From Paraburkholderia sp. SOS3 (GTDB taxonomy: Bacteria > Pseudomonadota > Gammaproteobacteria > Burkholderiales > Burkholderiaceae), in NCBI RefSeq assembly GCF_001922345.1, contig NZ_CP018812.1, positions 2,927,946-2,991,945 on the forward strand: a stretch of 64,000 nucleotides of DNA, written 5' to 3'. A program made the translations under genes and the position numbers. Below the pieces are notes generated by a model. It did not search any database. It worked only from the letters and a program-made list of their open reading frames with translations, and had not been told where the DNA came from. Of this stretch, positions 23,441-32,058 are shown piece by piece; within the stretch, counting starts at the first letter, position 1, and every line of letters begins with the position of its first letter.

Positions 23441-23925
23441 CCGCGATCCTCGCTATCGATCCGGGCACAGACGAATCCGGCTGGTGCCTTTATCACGACA
23501 GCGGCCGCTTGTTCGCCAGCGGCGTGAAGCCGAACGATTTGCTGTTGCAGGAGATCCGGGAGACGCCGGCCGACGTATTGGCGATCGAGATGATCGCCAG
23601 CTACGGCATGCCGGTTGGCCGCGAGGTCTTCGAAACATGCGTGTGGATCGGCCGTTTCACGCAGGTGTTCCGGCGCCCCGATGACGTCCTCTTCGTCTAT
23701 CGCCGCGACGTGAAGTTACACCTGTGCGGCAGCCCTCAGGCGAAGGATCCGAACATCCGCCAGGCGCTGCTCGACAGGTTCCCGCGCACTGGCGGCGGCA
23801 AGGTCCCGCAGGTTGGGGTGAAGAAGCAGCCGGGCCCACTGTTCGGTGTCTCGACGCACGCATGGTCGGCTCTTGGTGTCGCTGTTACTGCCGCGCACCA
23901 GCTCGCGCAGAAGGAGGTCGCATGA
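23437..23925 (+). CDS. RuvC-like Holliday junction resolvase
   Basis: 162 aa; ATG 23437 overlaps the previous stop. AILAIDPGTDESGWCLY supplies the first catalytic Asp and DVLAIEMIASYGMPVG the Glu; the C-terminal THAWSALGVAVTAAHQL ends the RNase-H-like fold. Likely resolves branched phage DNA before packaging. Confidence 0.85.
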   Translation: MTAILAIDPGTDESGWCLYHDSGRLFASGVKPNDLLLQEIRETPADVLAIEMIASYGMPVGREVFETCVWIGRFTQVFRRPDDVLFVYRRDVKLHLCGSPQAKDPNIRQALLDRFPRTGGGKVPQVGVKKQPGPLFGVSTHAWSALGVAVTAAHQLAQKEVA

Positions 23926-24488
23926 GAAAAGCATGGACAACACGCGAGGAGGCGAACGTGCGAACCGTTCACGCGAGCGGCATCGCATACGCGCAAATGA
24001 TGCATCTGTGGCCTGGGCGCACGCCTAAGGGGGTCAGCGCGCACGCGAGCGAGATGGGGCTTGGTCCTCGGCCGGTGCCGATCCGTCGGGACGTCTCCCG
24101 CACTCTTCCGCTGATGCTCAAGGAACTGCTTAAGGGCGCGTGCGATGCCTACGCTCTGGCAGATCGGATCGGCGTGAACCGCGAGTGGGCTGGGCGCCTC
24201 TTGCGCGCAAACCTGACGTCGGACGATCCGCAAGTTCAGGTGGTGCGATGGTATCGCGAGAAACCAGTCGGCCCCTATCGCGAGGTCTGGGCGCGCGGGC
24301 ACGGTGAAATCGCCGAGCGTCCGGTTGTGCTGTCTCGCGTCGAGCGCAAGCGTCTTACACGTGCATCGCGACGCGCTGCAAAAGCCAGTCCGTTCGCGGT
24401 AGCGGCTGGGCTTGCGCAAGTGCCGATTTCGCGCCCGGGCCGCGTGTTCAACCTGCTGCGTGACGACGATCTGGAGGAGGCAGCGTGA
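23922..24488 (+). CDS. HTH protein, putative regulator
   Basis: 188 aa, ATG overlapping the resolvase stop. RKAWTTREEANVRTVHASGI resembles a SANT/GcrA-type DNA-binding start; LADRIGVNREWAGRLLRANL could be a second HTH. The C-terminus is basic. No named family can be assigned. Confidence 0.65.
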   Translation: MRKAWTTREEANVRTVHASGIAYAQMMHLWPGRTPKGVSAHASEMGLGPRPVPIRRDVSRTLPLMLKELLKGACDAYALADRIGVNREWAGRLLRANLTSDDPQVQVVRWYREKPVGPYREVWARGHGEIAERPVVLSRVERKRLTRASRRAAKASPFAVAAGLAQVPISRPGRVFNLLRDDDLEEAA

Positions 24489-24712
24489 AGCGAGCGTGGG
24501 ATCCGGTAAAGCTGCGCGTCGCATCGTGGGAAGCGCCCGCGCCTGAGTGTGGCGACGAGTTGCTCACTCGCACCGGTCGCCGCTATCGGATCCTCGAAGT
24601 GCGCACGCGCCGCGGCGCGATCGTCGGGCTCGATTGCATGGTTCTGCCGAAGAGCGAGCCGGCCAGTGGCCGGATTTTCAACTGGGTCTGGAATGTGAGG
24701 GGTCGCCAATGA
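24485..24712 (+). CDS. Hypothetical protein, 75 aa
   Basis: Starts in an ATGA-type overlap (GTGAAG at 24485). GDELLTRTGRRYRILEVRTR and AIVGLDCMVLPKSEPASGRI suggest a small beta-barrel. Ends overlapping the DUF1367 gene. Confidence 0.65.
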   Translation: MKRAWDPVKLRVASWEAPAPECGDELLTRTGRRYRILEVRTRRGAIVGLDCMVLPKSEPASGRIFNWVWNVRGRQ

Positions 24713-25182
24713 GCAAGGTTGTTCTTCGCATCGATGAGCGCGGCAAGCTGGCCGGCGTCGACGAGCGCAACGATCGCGCGTACGGGCGCTTTCGCAAGAA
24801 GCTCGCCGAGCTGCAGCCTGGTCAGACGCTCGCTTTCGAGTTCCGCATCCCGCGCAGCCCGAAGTTCCATCGCCTGCACTTCGTGATGCTCAACGCGATC
24901 TTCACCTGCCAAGAGGTTTTCACCGATAACGAGCGGATGCGCAAGTGGCTCGAGGTGGGCGCCGGCCACTTCGATTTCGTCCCCGGCCCGGGTGGCGACC
25001 TGATCGCACTGCCGCGCTCGATCGCGTACGAGGCGCTCGACGATGCTGAGTTCCACGACGTGCACGAGAGCGTCAAGGCCTTCCTTCGTACACCGCACGC
25101 GTACCGGTATCTGTGGCCGCACCTGAACGACGAGCGCGGCGAAATCATGGTCGAAGCGATCCTCAACGAGTTCGAATCGTGA
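24709..25182 (+). CDS. DUF1367 family phage protein
   Basis: 157 aa. GRFRKKLAELQPGQTLAFEF, PRSPKFHRLHFVMLNAIFTC, and FHDVHESVKAFLRTPHAYRY match the DUF1367 pattern found beside lambdoid nin-region genes. Function unknown but associated with recombination/replication modules. ATGA overlaps upstream and GTGA downstream. Confidence 0.78.
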   Translation: MSKVVLRIDERGKLAGVDERNDRAYGRFRKKLAELQPGQTLAFEFRIPRSPKFHRLHFVMLNAIFTCQEVFTDNERMRKWLEVGAGHFDFVPGPGGDLIALPRSIAYEALDDAEFHDVHESVKAFLRTPHAYRYLWPHLNDERGEIMVEAILNEFES

Positions 25183-25511
25183 CCGCGCGTCTCATCTTCC
25201 CGAAGAAGCTCACCTTCCGCTCAGAAGCGTTGCGCCGAGCCGTCGTTCAGCTTCCCTGCATGCAGTGTGGCATCGAAGGCCACACGCAGGCCGCGCACAT
25301 GAATTTCGATAAGGGAGGCGCCATCAAGGCGAGTGACGCCGCGCTGGCCGCGCTCTGTAGCGACAGGCCGGGCGTGCGCGGCTGCCATGCGCTACTCGAT
25401 CAGGGCGGCAAGATGCAGAAGGCTGAGCGGCGCGCGTTCGAGTTCGAGATGGTTGCGAAAACCTATATCGCGCTCGCCGAGCGCGGCTTATTGGAGGTGG
25501 CGAAATGTTGA
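25179..25511 (+). CDS. DUF968/Ref-like HNH nuclease
   Basis: 110 aa, GTG 25179. CMQCGIEGHTQAAHMNFDKG and ALCSDRPGVRGCHALLDQGG place Cys and His as in the zinc-bound HNH fold of DUF968/Ref proteins (phage P1 Ref is a RecA-dependent nuclease). Shorter than Ref itself, so only the nuclease domain is present. Confidence 0.78.
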   Translation: MTARLIFPKKLTFRSEALRRAVVQLPCMQCGIEGHTQAAHMNFDKGGAIKASDAALAALCSDRPGVRGCHALLDQGGKMQKAERRAFEFEMVAKTYIALAERGLLEVAKC

Positions 25512-25762
25512 ACTGGCTGAAGCGGCTCGTTGCCGGCCGGGAATTGGCAGAGCTGGAACGGTGGCGCGTTGAATGCGCACAGGCGCAACGTTGGCTAGCC
25601 GAATTCTACGAAGCCGAAATTGCGCTTCACCACGTGCGGCAAGCGGCTGAAGGTAAAGCATCGTCTTTCCATCTGCCTCGGATTCGCGATGCGCTCCGCG
25701 CGCGCCGCGCTATGGAAGGACGATCGAAGCCGGGCCCGTTCTCGGTGGGGACGAGGATTTGA
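25505..25762 (+). CDS. Hypothetical protein, 85 aa
   Basis: MLNWLKRLVAGRELAELERW and CAQAQRWLAEFYEAEIALHH predict an amphipathic helix followed by a coiled segment. It starts inside the end of the DUF968 gene. A GGAGG precedes the ATG. No family. Confidence 0.65.
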   Translation: MLNWLKRLVAGRELAELERWRVECAQAQRWLAEFYEAEIALHHVRQAAEGKASSFHLPRIRDALRARRAMEGRSKPGPFSVGTRI

Positions 25763-26001
25763 GCCGTAACTGGCCAGACGCCGACGATCCGGCGATCGTG
25801 CTCCAGCGTAAACAGCGCGCTTGCTGCCACGGCTGCCACTTCTTGCGACAGGACCGGACACCTGGCTTTGAGAAGTTCACCTGCGCGAAAGGCATGCGCA
25901 AAGCGGCGCGTGACCTGTACGAGACCGAGCGCTGCTCGAAGTACAGCGAAAAAAAAAGCCGCCCATCAGGCGGCCAAACCATTGAAGCGTTCACATTCTA
26001 A
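25759..26001 (+). CDS. Cysteine-rich small protein, 80 aa
   Basis: TTG 25759 overlaps the previous TGA. Four Cys in KQRACCHGCHFLRQD, FTCAKGM and ERCSKYS suggest a zinc-binding fold. The 3' end runs over an A-rich stretch and the inverted repeat GCCGCCCATCAGGCGGC, which could be a weak terminator. Confidence 0.62.
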   Translation: MSRNWPDADDPAIVLQRKQRACCHGCHFLRQDRTPGFEKFTCAKGMRKAARDLYETERCSKYSEKKSRPSGGQTIEAFTF

Positions 26002-26018
26002 AGCGAGATCGAAAATCC

Positions 26019-26669
26019 ATGAACGCAATCTTTCGTGACACCCGCCAGGCGCTGCACGTGTCGTTTCTGGTCCTGTCGACGGACCCGCGCGCGAAGAACA
26101 TCTTCCGTACCGCGCTGATCCAGATCATGGAGATGCAGCCTAACCTGACTGCCCGGCAACAGGCATGGCTCGACCAACTCATCGGTGACGCATCCGACTC
26201 GACTGTCAACTTTGCGGGATTGAGCGGCGACGACGTGCGCGCGCAGTGCGCGGCCGTGGTAAGCGCGGTGCGCTCGAAGTTGCCGGATGTCGAACGCTGG
26301 GCGGTCCTCGCGCGGTTCGGGCAGATGGGCGACGCACGCATGCCTGACGGCGTGAAGCGGTTTTACTTCCTGCAAGAGCGATCCGAGGCGATCCAGAACC
26401 TCTCAGGCTGGCTGGCGCCCTCGTTCGACGGTGTTTCCATGATGGCACTCGACTGCATCCTCGCGCGGCTGTACGCGAACCATGCGAAGGTCGATATCAG
26501 CTTCCGGGATCTCGCGAAATCATTCGGCGCGAGTCACATGACTTACAAGCGCGCGTTCGACAAGATCAGCAAAAGGATGCGCGAGGTGGAAAACCGCGCG
26601 ATTGACATCCTGATGCCCTACTTCGAACGCACTGGCCTGATTGAGCAGGAACCCGAAAAGGTCGCTTGA
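26019..26669 (+). CDS. Putative late gene regulator / antiterminator-like protein
   Basis: 216 aa. It contains KVDISFRDLAKSFGASHMTY then KRAFDKISKRMREVENRAID, an HTH-like pair, after a helical N-terminus. It is the last gene of the rightward early operon, where Q-type late activators usually sit, and is followed by a terminator. The assignment rests on position and the HTH; no family signature is recognised. Confidence 0.55.
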   Translation: MNAIFRDTRQALHVSFLVLSTDPRAKNIFRTALIQIMEMQPNLTARQQAWLDQLIGDASDSTVNFAGLSGDDVRAQCAAVVSAVRSKLPDVERWAVLARFGQMGDARMPDGVKRFYFLQERSEAIQNLSGWLAPSFDGVSMMALDCILARLYANHAKVDISFRDLAKSFGASHMTYKRAFDKISKRMREVENRAIDILMPYFERTGLIEQEPEKVA

Positions 26670-26722
26670 CGCTGCTGTTACAGCGCAGTATGATTTTTGT
26701 CATTCTGCACGAGTTGCCACTA

Positions 26723-26754
26723 AGCCCCGCCCGGTTCGCCGCGCGGGGCTTTTT
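26723..26754 (+). terminator. Rho-independent terminator of the early operon
   Basis: AGCCCCGC...GCGGGGCT (8-bp stem, 12-base loop region) followed by TTTTT. It lies between the early operon and the convergent minus-strand gene. Confidence 0.85.
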
Positions 26755-27035
26755 CATACACGCTTGAGCCCGTTGAACCACGTGTCCGCCGTGAGGCTGG
26801 CGACGATCGACGCACGCCTGCCGACGATGGAACAGGCCGCATGCGCAAAGTCGACGACGCGGCTCGTACCATACTGCGACTGTCCCCAATACGTGGCAGG
26901 TGGCAGTTCATATGTGACGCCTTTAGTGTCGGTGATCGTCCTCCAGAAGCCAAAAACTGCCATTTGAACGTGCAGGGCTTCGTAATCGTCGTCGGCGGCG
27001 CCATGCAGCTCGACGCGAACCAAGAAGCTTTCCAT
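26754..27035 (-). CDS. DUF2622/GhoS-like small protein
   Basis: 93 aa. ESFLVRVELHGAADDDYEAL, GFWRTITDTKGVTYELPPAT and TSRVVDFAHAACSIVG resemble the ferredoxin-like DUF2622 family, some members of which are annotated GhoS-type antitoxin endoribonucleases. No GhoT-like toxin is adjacent. AAGGACC precedes the ATG, and a TATAAA lies further upstream. As the only minus gene between early and late operons it may be expressed in the lysogen. Confidence 0.65.
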   Translation of the reverse strand: MESFLVRVELHGAADDDYEALHVQMAVFGFWRTITDTKGVTYELPPATYWGQSQYGTSRVVDFAHAACSIVGRRASIVASLTADTWFNGLKRV

Positions 27036-27293
27036 TTAAGGTCCTTTTTATATCTGCGGTTGATGGCACCCGGACATTCCGGTACGCCTCGCGCCTAAGT
27101 ACGGTTGCGCACGCAACTTTCAATTCTGTCGTAAACCCCAGGCATTCCTGTCATATGTCGGTCACGCATGCATGAAGCATGTGGGCTGGCGCCCTCACCG
27201 AAACCGCAGACTGCCGTCGTGGACGGCCAAGCGCGCCCGTGCGGCGAACGGGTTGGCGGTTTGGCTGAGGGCTTCTTACGCGTCAGCACACCG

Positions 27294-27464
27294 ATGAATC
27301 CTGCTCAGGTGCTCGCCCTGATGGCGCTATGGCACCTCGCGTGGGCCGAATGGCTGACTGAGCTCGCGAACGCGATGCCCGAGTCAGAGGCGCTGTGTTT
27401 CTGGTGTTGCAGGCCGATGGGCAAGCGAAGAGTCTGCTGCGATTGGCGCACAGTCGGCGATTAA
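27294..27464 (+). CDS. Possible small Cys-rich protein, 56 aa
   Basis: ATG 27294: NPAQVLALMALWHLAWAEWL, then CFWCCRPMGKRRVCCDW. The frame extends upstream to an ATG at 27168, but that part is low quality. No ribosome binding site is evident for either start. Tentative. Confidence 0.35.
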   Translation: MNPAQVLALMALWHLAWAEWLTELANAMPESEALCFWCCRPMGKRRVCCDWRTVGD

Positions 27465-27478
27465 CCGATTTCCCCTGT

Positions 27479-27552
27479 AGCGGGGTGGTGTAACTGGCTG
27501 CATGCCGGGCTCATAACCCGGAGGTCTGGTTCGACTCCAGCGACCGCTACCA
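27479..27552 (+). tRNA. Phage-encoded tRNA with CAU anticodon (tRNA-Met-like)
   Basis: AGCGGGG...GACCGCT-ACCA: five of seven acceptor pairs form. Anticodon arm CCGGG-CTCATAA-CCCGG is perfect, anticodon CAU at 27512-27514; D-arm GTGT...GCAT has GU pairs; T-arm CTGG-TTCGACT-CCAG. CCA is encoded. Acceptor mismatches near the T-arm and the short variable region make it somewhat degenerate. CAU could mean Met or, if lysidine-modified, Ile2. Confidence 0.75.
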
Positions 27553-27586
27553 CTGTGTCTCCTCTCAGGCCATCAGGCCGAGATTC

Positions 27587-27612
27587 GCCCGGCCACGCGC
27601 CGGGCTCTTTTA
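27587..27612 (+). terminator. Terminator after the phage tRNA
   Basis: GCCCGG-CCACGCG-CCGGGC stem followed by TCTTTTAT. Confidence 0.8.
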
Positions 27613-27740
27613 TTCGAACGGGTAGGCCGTGAGAGCCCTCACATCCGCGGCAGTCGCCGACGTGACGTAAGCCCCTCCTTTGCCGGCGCAATGCCGGATT
27701 TAAAAAGGCGACGGGCGGCGACAACCTTGAAGGATCAACC

Positions 27741-27935
27741 ATGCAAAAGCGGATGCGCATCGTGAGCGACGGCACCGGTCTCGGCACGAAGGTGTATGAC
27801 GCCGACGGCCACGAGATCAAAGGGTGCATCACGAAGATCGTTTGGGTCATAGACGGTGACCGCCGTGTTGGTCGCGCACGCATCACGTTCGATATGGTGG
27901 AAGTCGATCTGGTTGGCGAAGTCGGAAAGCAATAG
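27741..27935 (+). CDS. Hypothetical protein, 64 aa
   Basis: AAGGATC precedes ATG 27741. MRIVSDGTGLGTKVYDADGH and CITKIVWVIDGDRRVGRARI form a beta-rich small protein, common upstream of phage terminase genes. Function unknown. The ~120 bases following it up to terS hold no gene and may contain the late promoter. Confidence 0.7.
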   Translation: MQKRMRIVSDGTGLGTKVYDADGHEIKGCITKIVWVIDGDRRVGRARITFDMVEVDLVGEVGKQ

Positions 27936-28054
27936 AGACGCTCTATGGAGTGTCGCTGAAAGTCTCCGAAAACGCGGGTTTATATCCGGCGATTGCAGTC
28001 GTCCGATAGGAAAAACCTAAATCGCGGAAACAAACCCCATGATTGAGGCCGCAC

Positions 28055-28597
28055 ATGGCGAAAACATGTGGGGCAAAGACAAGGTCTGGAACCCCTTGCA
28101 AACGCGCCCCGATGGAAGGGAAGAGGCGCTGCAAGTTGCACGGCGGCGCGAGCACCGGGCCGAAGAAACCGAACACCGCGACCAACGCGCTGAAGCACGG
28201 CTTCTATAGCGACGCGCTACTTCCTGAAGAGCGGAAGCTGTACAAGCGCGTCGAGGTCGGCTCACTCGACGACGAGCTCAGGTTGGCGCGCGTGAAGCTG
28301 CATCGCTTCGTGAAGCTCTCCGGCTCGCTCGAACTGATGGACGTGGTCGACGGCGCGCTCGAGATCGTGCGCAAGACCGGCATGGCGTACAACCATGCCA
28401 CGAAGGACATGGAGCCGTACGACAAGCGGGAGATCAAGGCGGCTGCGCCCGACTATGCGGACCTGATCATCCGGCAGATCGACCTTATCCGGAAGCTCGA
28501 GCTTGCGCGCCACGATCTGATGGCCGACGAGGACGACGACGCGCCGGAGGCGATCCGCATCACGGTGCGCCGCGCGAGGAAACAGGATGGCGACTGA
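28055..28597 (+). CDS. terS: Terminase small subunit (HGG-type)
   Basis: 180 aa from ATG 28055. MAKTCGAKTRSGTPCKRAPM then CKLHGGASTGPKKPNTATNA, a Cys/His-containing HGG-x-G-P-x motif typical of this terS/phage family, followed by helical regions. The end overlaps terL by 11 bases. It should recognise the packaging site. Confidence 0.82.
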   Translation: MAKTCGAKTRSGTPCKRAPMEGKRRCKLHGGASTGPKKPNTATNALKHGFYSDALLPEERKLYKRVEVGSLDDELRLARVKLHRFVKLSGSLELMDVVDGALEIVRKTGMAYNHATKDMEPYDKREIKAAAPDYADLIIRQIDLIRKLELARHDLMADEDDDAPEAIRITVRRARKQDGD

Positions 28598-29840
28598 GCT
28601 CGAGGTCGATCTCGACCTGACCGAGCCGCAGGAAGATTTCGTTTTCTCGGACTACCAGTTCCCGGCGTTCGTGGGCGGCTTCGGTGCTGGCAAGTCCGAT
28701 GCGCTCGTGACGCGCCTGCTGCTGAAAAAGTTGGCCTACCCGAAGTTCAATGTCGGCTATTTCGCGCCGACGTATGACCTGATCAGCCTCATCGCATGGC
28801 CGAAGTTCGAAGAGCGCCTGGATGCGATGAAGATCCGGCACAAGCTGAACAAGGCTGACAAGGAACTGAAGCTGCGCACGGGCGGCAGCGTCATCTTTCG
28901 CACGCTGGACAATCCGAACCGAATTGTCGGCTTTGAGATATCGGACGGTGGGATCGACGAGTTCGACATCCTCGATCCGAAGAAGGCTGCGAACGCGTGG
29001 CACAAGTGCATCGCGCGGTGCCGCAAGAAGAAACCCGGCGGCGAACGCAACACGCTTGCGATCGCGACCACACCGGAAGGATTTCGCTTCGTCTATGAGA
29101 CGTGGCACAAGCAGAAAGACGCCGAGGCCAAGGGGTACAAGCTCTACCGCGCGCCGACATGGAGCAATCCGTTCCTGCCCGATGGGTACGTCGATCAGCT
29201 CCGCGCGATCTATCCGGCGAATCTGCTTGATGCGTACCTCGAAGGCCTCTTCGTCAACCTGACGAGCGGCGCGGTCTACCCGGAATTCGACCGGCGCCTG
29301 AACCATACGGATTCGGTCATCCAGCGCGGCGAGGCGCTGCACGTCGGGGTGGACTTCAACGTCTACAACTGCACGGCGATCATTTGCGTCGATCGCGCGA
29401 ACTACCCGATGGTGCTCGACGAACTCACCGGTGTTCGCGATACACCGACACTCGCGCAAATGCTCGTTGAGCGATTTCCCGGGCATCACATCACGGCTTA
29501 CCCCGATGCGTCGGGCCAGAGTCACAAGTCGGTGAATGCATCGTTGTCCGATCTGCAGATATTGAGGCAGCACGGCATTTCGGTGCGCGTGAATGGCCGC
29601 AATCCTGCGGTGAAGGACCGCGTCAACGCGCTGAACGCGCAGATCCTCAACGGCGACGGATTGCGACGACTGCAGATCAATACGAACACGTGCCCGGTCA
29701 TGACCGAGTGCCTCGAGCAGCAGGTGTTCGACAGGAACGGCGAGCCTGACAAAACCGCTGGAAAGGACCACGCGCCGGATGCATTGGGCTATTTCATTGC
29801 CGAAATGTGGCCGCTGCACAAGCCCACCTGGGTGTTCTGA
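28587..29840 (+). CDS. terL: Terminase large subunit
   Basis: 417 aa. ATPase: Walker A AFVGGFGAGKSDALVTRLLL, Walker B SDGGIDEFDILD. Nuclease: HVGVDFNVYNCTAIICVD (Asp), AYPDASGQSHKS, and GKDHAPDALGYFIAEMW (final Asp). Motor and headful/cos cutting enzyme for DNA packaging. Confidence 0.95.
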   Translation: MATELEVDLDLTEPQEDFVFSDYQFPAFVGGFGAGKSDALVTRLLLKKLAYPKFNVGYFAPTYDLISLIAWPKFEERLDAMKIRHKLNKADKELKLRTGGSVIFRTLDNPNRIVGFEISDGGIDEFDILDPKKAANAWHKCIARCRKKKPGGERNTLAIATTPEGFRFVYETWHKQKDAEAKGYKLYRAPTWSNPFLPDGYVDQLRAIYPANLLDAYLEGLFVNLTSGAVYPEFDRRLNHTDSVIQRGEALHVGVDFNVYNCTAIICVDRANYPMVLDELTGVRDTPTLAQMLVERFPGHHITAYPDASGQSHKSVNASLSDLQILRQHGISVRVNGRNPAVKDRVNALNAQILNGDGLRRLQINTNTCPVMTECLEQQVFDRNGEPDKTAGKDHAPDALGYFIAEMWPLHKPTWVF

Positions 29841-29849
29841 GAGAAACCT

Positions 29850-31178
29850 TTGAAGAAACCGACCCTCACACAGCGCGTCGCGGAATGGGCCGGAAACCGG
29901 GTTGCTCGCATGATCTGGGCGGGGCGCACGAAGCATCTGCCCGACCGCGTCACGACCGCGTATTCGCGTCTGATGAACCTCGGCAGCATCCGGTATCAGA
30001 AAGACCGGCCGCTGATCAAGCCGACGCCCTCGAACCTGCGCATGTTCAGCCGCACGCCGTACGCGCGCAAGGCGATCAACCGCGTCAAGGGTGCGATCGC
30101 AATGCTCGAGTGGGAGATTCGCCCCAAGCATGGCGTGACGGTAAGCAGCGAGATCAAGCGGCAGATCGAGATCGCGACCGAGTGCTTCCGACGACCGAAC
30201 ACCGACGACTCGTTCCGCACGCTCATCGAGCAGGTCGTCGAAGATTATCTGCTGTGCGGCGCCGGCGTAATCGAACAGGAGCTCGGCGGCGACAAGATCC
30301 GACCGCTGTGGCTGTGGCCGGTCGACGCGCTGAGCATCCAGATATTCGCGGGATGGAGCGGCGACAAGAACGAGGCGCGCTATATCCAGACGCACGGCTA
30401 TGGCAATGTCGGCGGCGTGTCGGGCATTCCGCTGCGCAACGACCAGCTGATCTATGTCCGCAAGGATCCGAACACCGAAAACCCGTTCGGCTATGGCTGC
30501 CTCGAGGTCGCGTTCAACTCGATCAACCGCCAGCTCGGCACCGGCGAGTACGCCGGCAACGTGGCAAGCAACGGGCAGCCGGAGAACCTGATCCAGTTCA
30601 TCGGGATGGATCGCAACACGCTCGATTCATTCCGGGACTGGTGGCGCAACGATGTCGACGGCCAGGGGCAAACGCCGCTGCTCGGCGGCGATGAACTGAA
30701 GGTCCACAAGCTGCGCGGCGCGACCGACGATGCGCTCTATCTCAAGTATCAGGAATTCCTGCTGCGGGAGATCGCAACCGCGTTCGAACTGAGCCCGCAG
30801 AACCTCGGCGTCGAAGCCGACGTCAATCGCAACACGGCAGAGGTTGCAGACGACCGCGATTGGGACGGGGCAATCATCCCCGCGGCGACGAACTTCGCGT
30901 CATACCTGACGCGCGAAGCGATCGAGGCAAAGCTTGGCTTCAGCCAGCTCGAGTTCGCATTCCTCGGGCTGGACCGTGACGACGAGCTCAATCTCGCGAA
31001 GGTCTTCGAGACCGAATACAAGAACAACGCGATCGTGCCTAACGAGTATCGCGCCGCTCGCGGCCGTGCGCCTCTAGATAACCCGTGGGGCGACATGACG
31101 TTCGCCGAGATGGAGATTGCGACGAAGGGTGCGCAAGGCGCCAAACAGATCTCGCCGCGCATCGTTGAGAAGGAATAG
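29850..31178 (+). CDS. Portal protein
   Basis: 442 aa, TTG start at 29850. RKAINRVKGAIAMLEWEIRP, EQVVEDYLLCGAGVIEQELG, QLIYVRKDPNTENPFGYGCL and LREIATAFELSPQNLGVEAD are standard portal landmarks. Forms the dodecameric DNA channel. Follows terL directly. Confidence 0.93.
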   Translation: MKKPTLTQRVAEWAGNRVARMIWAGRTKHLPDRVTTAYSRLMNLGSIRYQKDRPLIKPTPSNLRMFSRTPYARKAINRVKGAIAMLEWEIRPKHGVTVSSEIKRQIEIATECFRRPNTDDSFRTLIEQVVEDYLLCGAGVIEQELGGDKIRPLWLWPVDALSIQIFAGWSGDKNEARYIQTHGYGNVGGVSGIPLRNDQLIYVRKDPNTENPFGYGCLEVAFNSINRQLGTGEYAGNVASNGQPENLIQFIGMDRNTLDSFRDWWRNDVDGQGQTPLLGGDELKVHKLRGATDDALYLKYQEFLLREIATAFELSPQNLGVEADVNRNTAEVADDRDWDGAIIPAATNFASYLTREAIEAKLGFSQLEFAFLGLDRDDELNLAKVFETEYKNNAIVPNEYRAARGRAPLDNPWGDMTFAEMEIATKGAQGAKQISPRIVEKE

Positions 31179-31238
31179 GGCCGAACGCCCGATCACCGAA
31201 GTACAAATCACTGGGCGTTCGCCCGACAGGAGCTTTCC

Positions 31239-31544
31239 ATGGGTCAACCCGTTCACACCGTCGAATCGCCGACGGGCTTCCAGCTCGCGCTGCAGGATCG
31301 CATTGTCATCGGCAATCTGCCGAACGTCGCCACGCCGGCGGCCTCGGGCGCTGGCGCCACCGTCGTCAAGACGTTCACCGGCCTGCGTCTGCCCGCGAAC
31401 TACAGCGTGCAGGTGTCCGCCAGTCAGGCGTGCGATGCCAGCGTCAGCAGCAAGAGCGCAACTGGCTTCACGGTCACGCTCACGCCCCCGCAAACCAGCA
31501 TCACGCTCGCGGCCGGCACGATCGACGTGACGGTCATCGCGTAA
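31239..31544 (+). CDS. Hypothetical virion-associated protein, 101 aa
   Basis: AGGAGC precedes the ATG. VHTVESPTGFQLALQDRIVI and ASQACDASVSSKSATGFTVT predict an all-beta domain like capsid decoration or spike-accessory proteins. An 8-bp inverted repeat (GAACGCCC...GGGCGTTC, 31183-31220) lies between portal and this gene. Confidence 0.65.
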   Translation: MGQPVHTVESPTGFQLALQDRIVIGNLPNVATPAASGAGATVVKTFTGLRLPANYSVQVSASQACDASVSSKSATGFTVTLTPPQTSITLAAGTIDVTVIA

Positions 31545-31576
31545 GCCCTCCTCCATCACCGCTACAGGAGCCATAA

Positions 31577-31792
31577 ATGGCCGCTGTCACTCCCCTTGCA
31601 GCAATCGCGTGGAACGCCTCCGAAGTTGCCGCTTCGCAGACCCTTCCGTCCGTCGTCGACCTCGCCGGCATGCAGTCTGCGATGCTGAATGATCTCGAAG
31701 AGATCATCAAGAACGTGAACTACCTGATCAGCATTCTGCCGTCGGGCACCAACAAGACGACGCTGACCACGCTTGCGTCGACTCTCGCCTGA
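31577..31792 (+). CDS. Hypothetical protein, 71 aa
   Basis: AGGAG upstream. VDLAGMQSAMLNDLEEIIKN and NYLISILPSGTNKTTLTTLA; helical, neutral. Head-module position only. Confidence 0.65.
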   Translation: MAAVTPLAAIAWNASEVAASQTLPSVVDLAGMQSAMLNDLEEIIKNVNYLISILPSGTNKTTLTTLASTLA

Positions 31793-31794
31793 TC

Positions 31795-32049
31795 ATGGCG
31801 GCCTCGACGAAAGAGCAGCGCGGCGAGAAGGAAAAGCGCGTTGCTGATGCTCCGCGCGAACCGGCCGTGAGCATCGCGCCGGGCGCGGTCGAACAGTTGA
31901 CTGCCGCATCGCGCGATGCCCTGAGAGCGGGCGATCAGGCCGGACACGCCGCGCTGGAATCGGCGCTGTTTGCGCTCTACACCGCTCGCACGCGACTTGC
32001 TGCCATCGACCTTGATGGCGCGGTCGGCGCTGTGAAAGCACTGCTTTAA
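31795..32049 (+). CDS. Hypothetical helical protein, 84 aa
   Basis: KEQRGEKEKRVADAPREPAV, then EQLTAASRDALRAGDQAGHA: charged N-terminus and a helical core. Lies just upstream of the protease/scaffold gene; perhaps an assembly factor. Confidence 0.65.
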   Translation: MAASTKEQRGEKEKRVADAPREPAVSIAPGAVEQLTAASRDALRAGDQAGHAALESALFALYTARTRLAAIDLDGAVGAVKALL

Positions 32050-32058
32050 GGACCTCGC

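Noticed and set aside
21699..23468. 589-codon minus-strand frame
   Set aside because: Antisense to dnaB, which contains all helicase motifs.
28560..30395. 611-codon minus-strand frame
   Set aside because: Antisense to terminase and portal genes, which are firmly identified.
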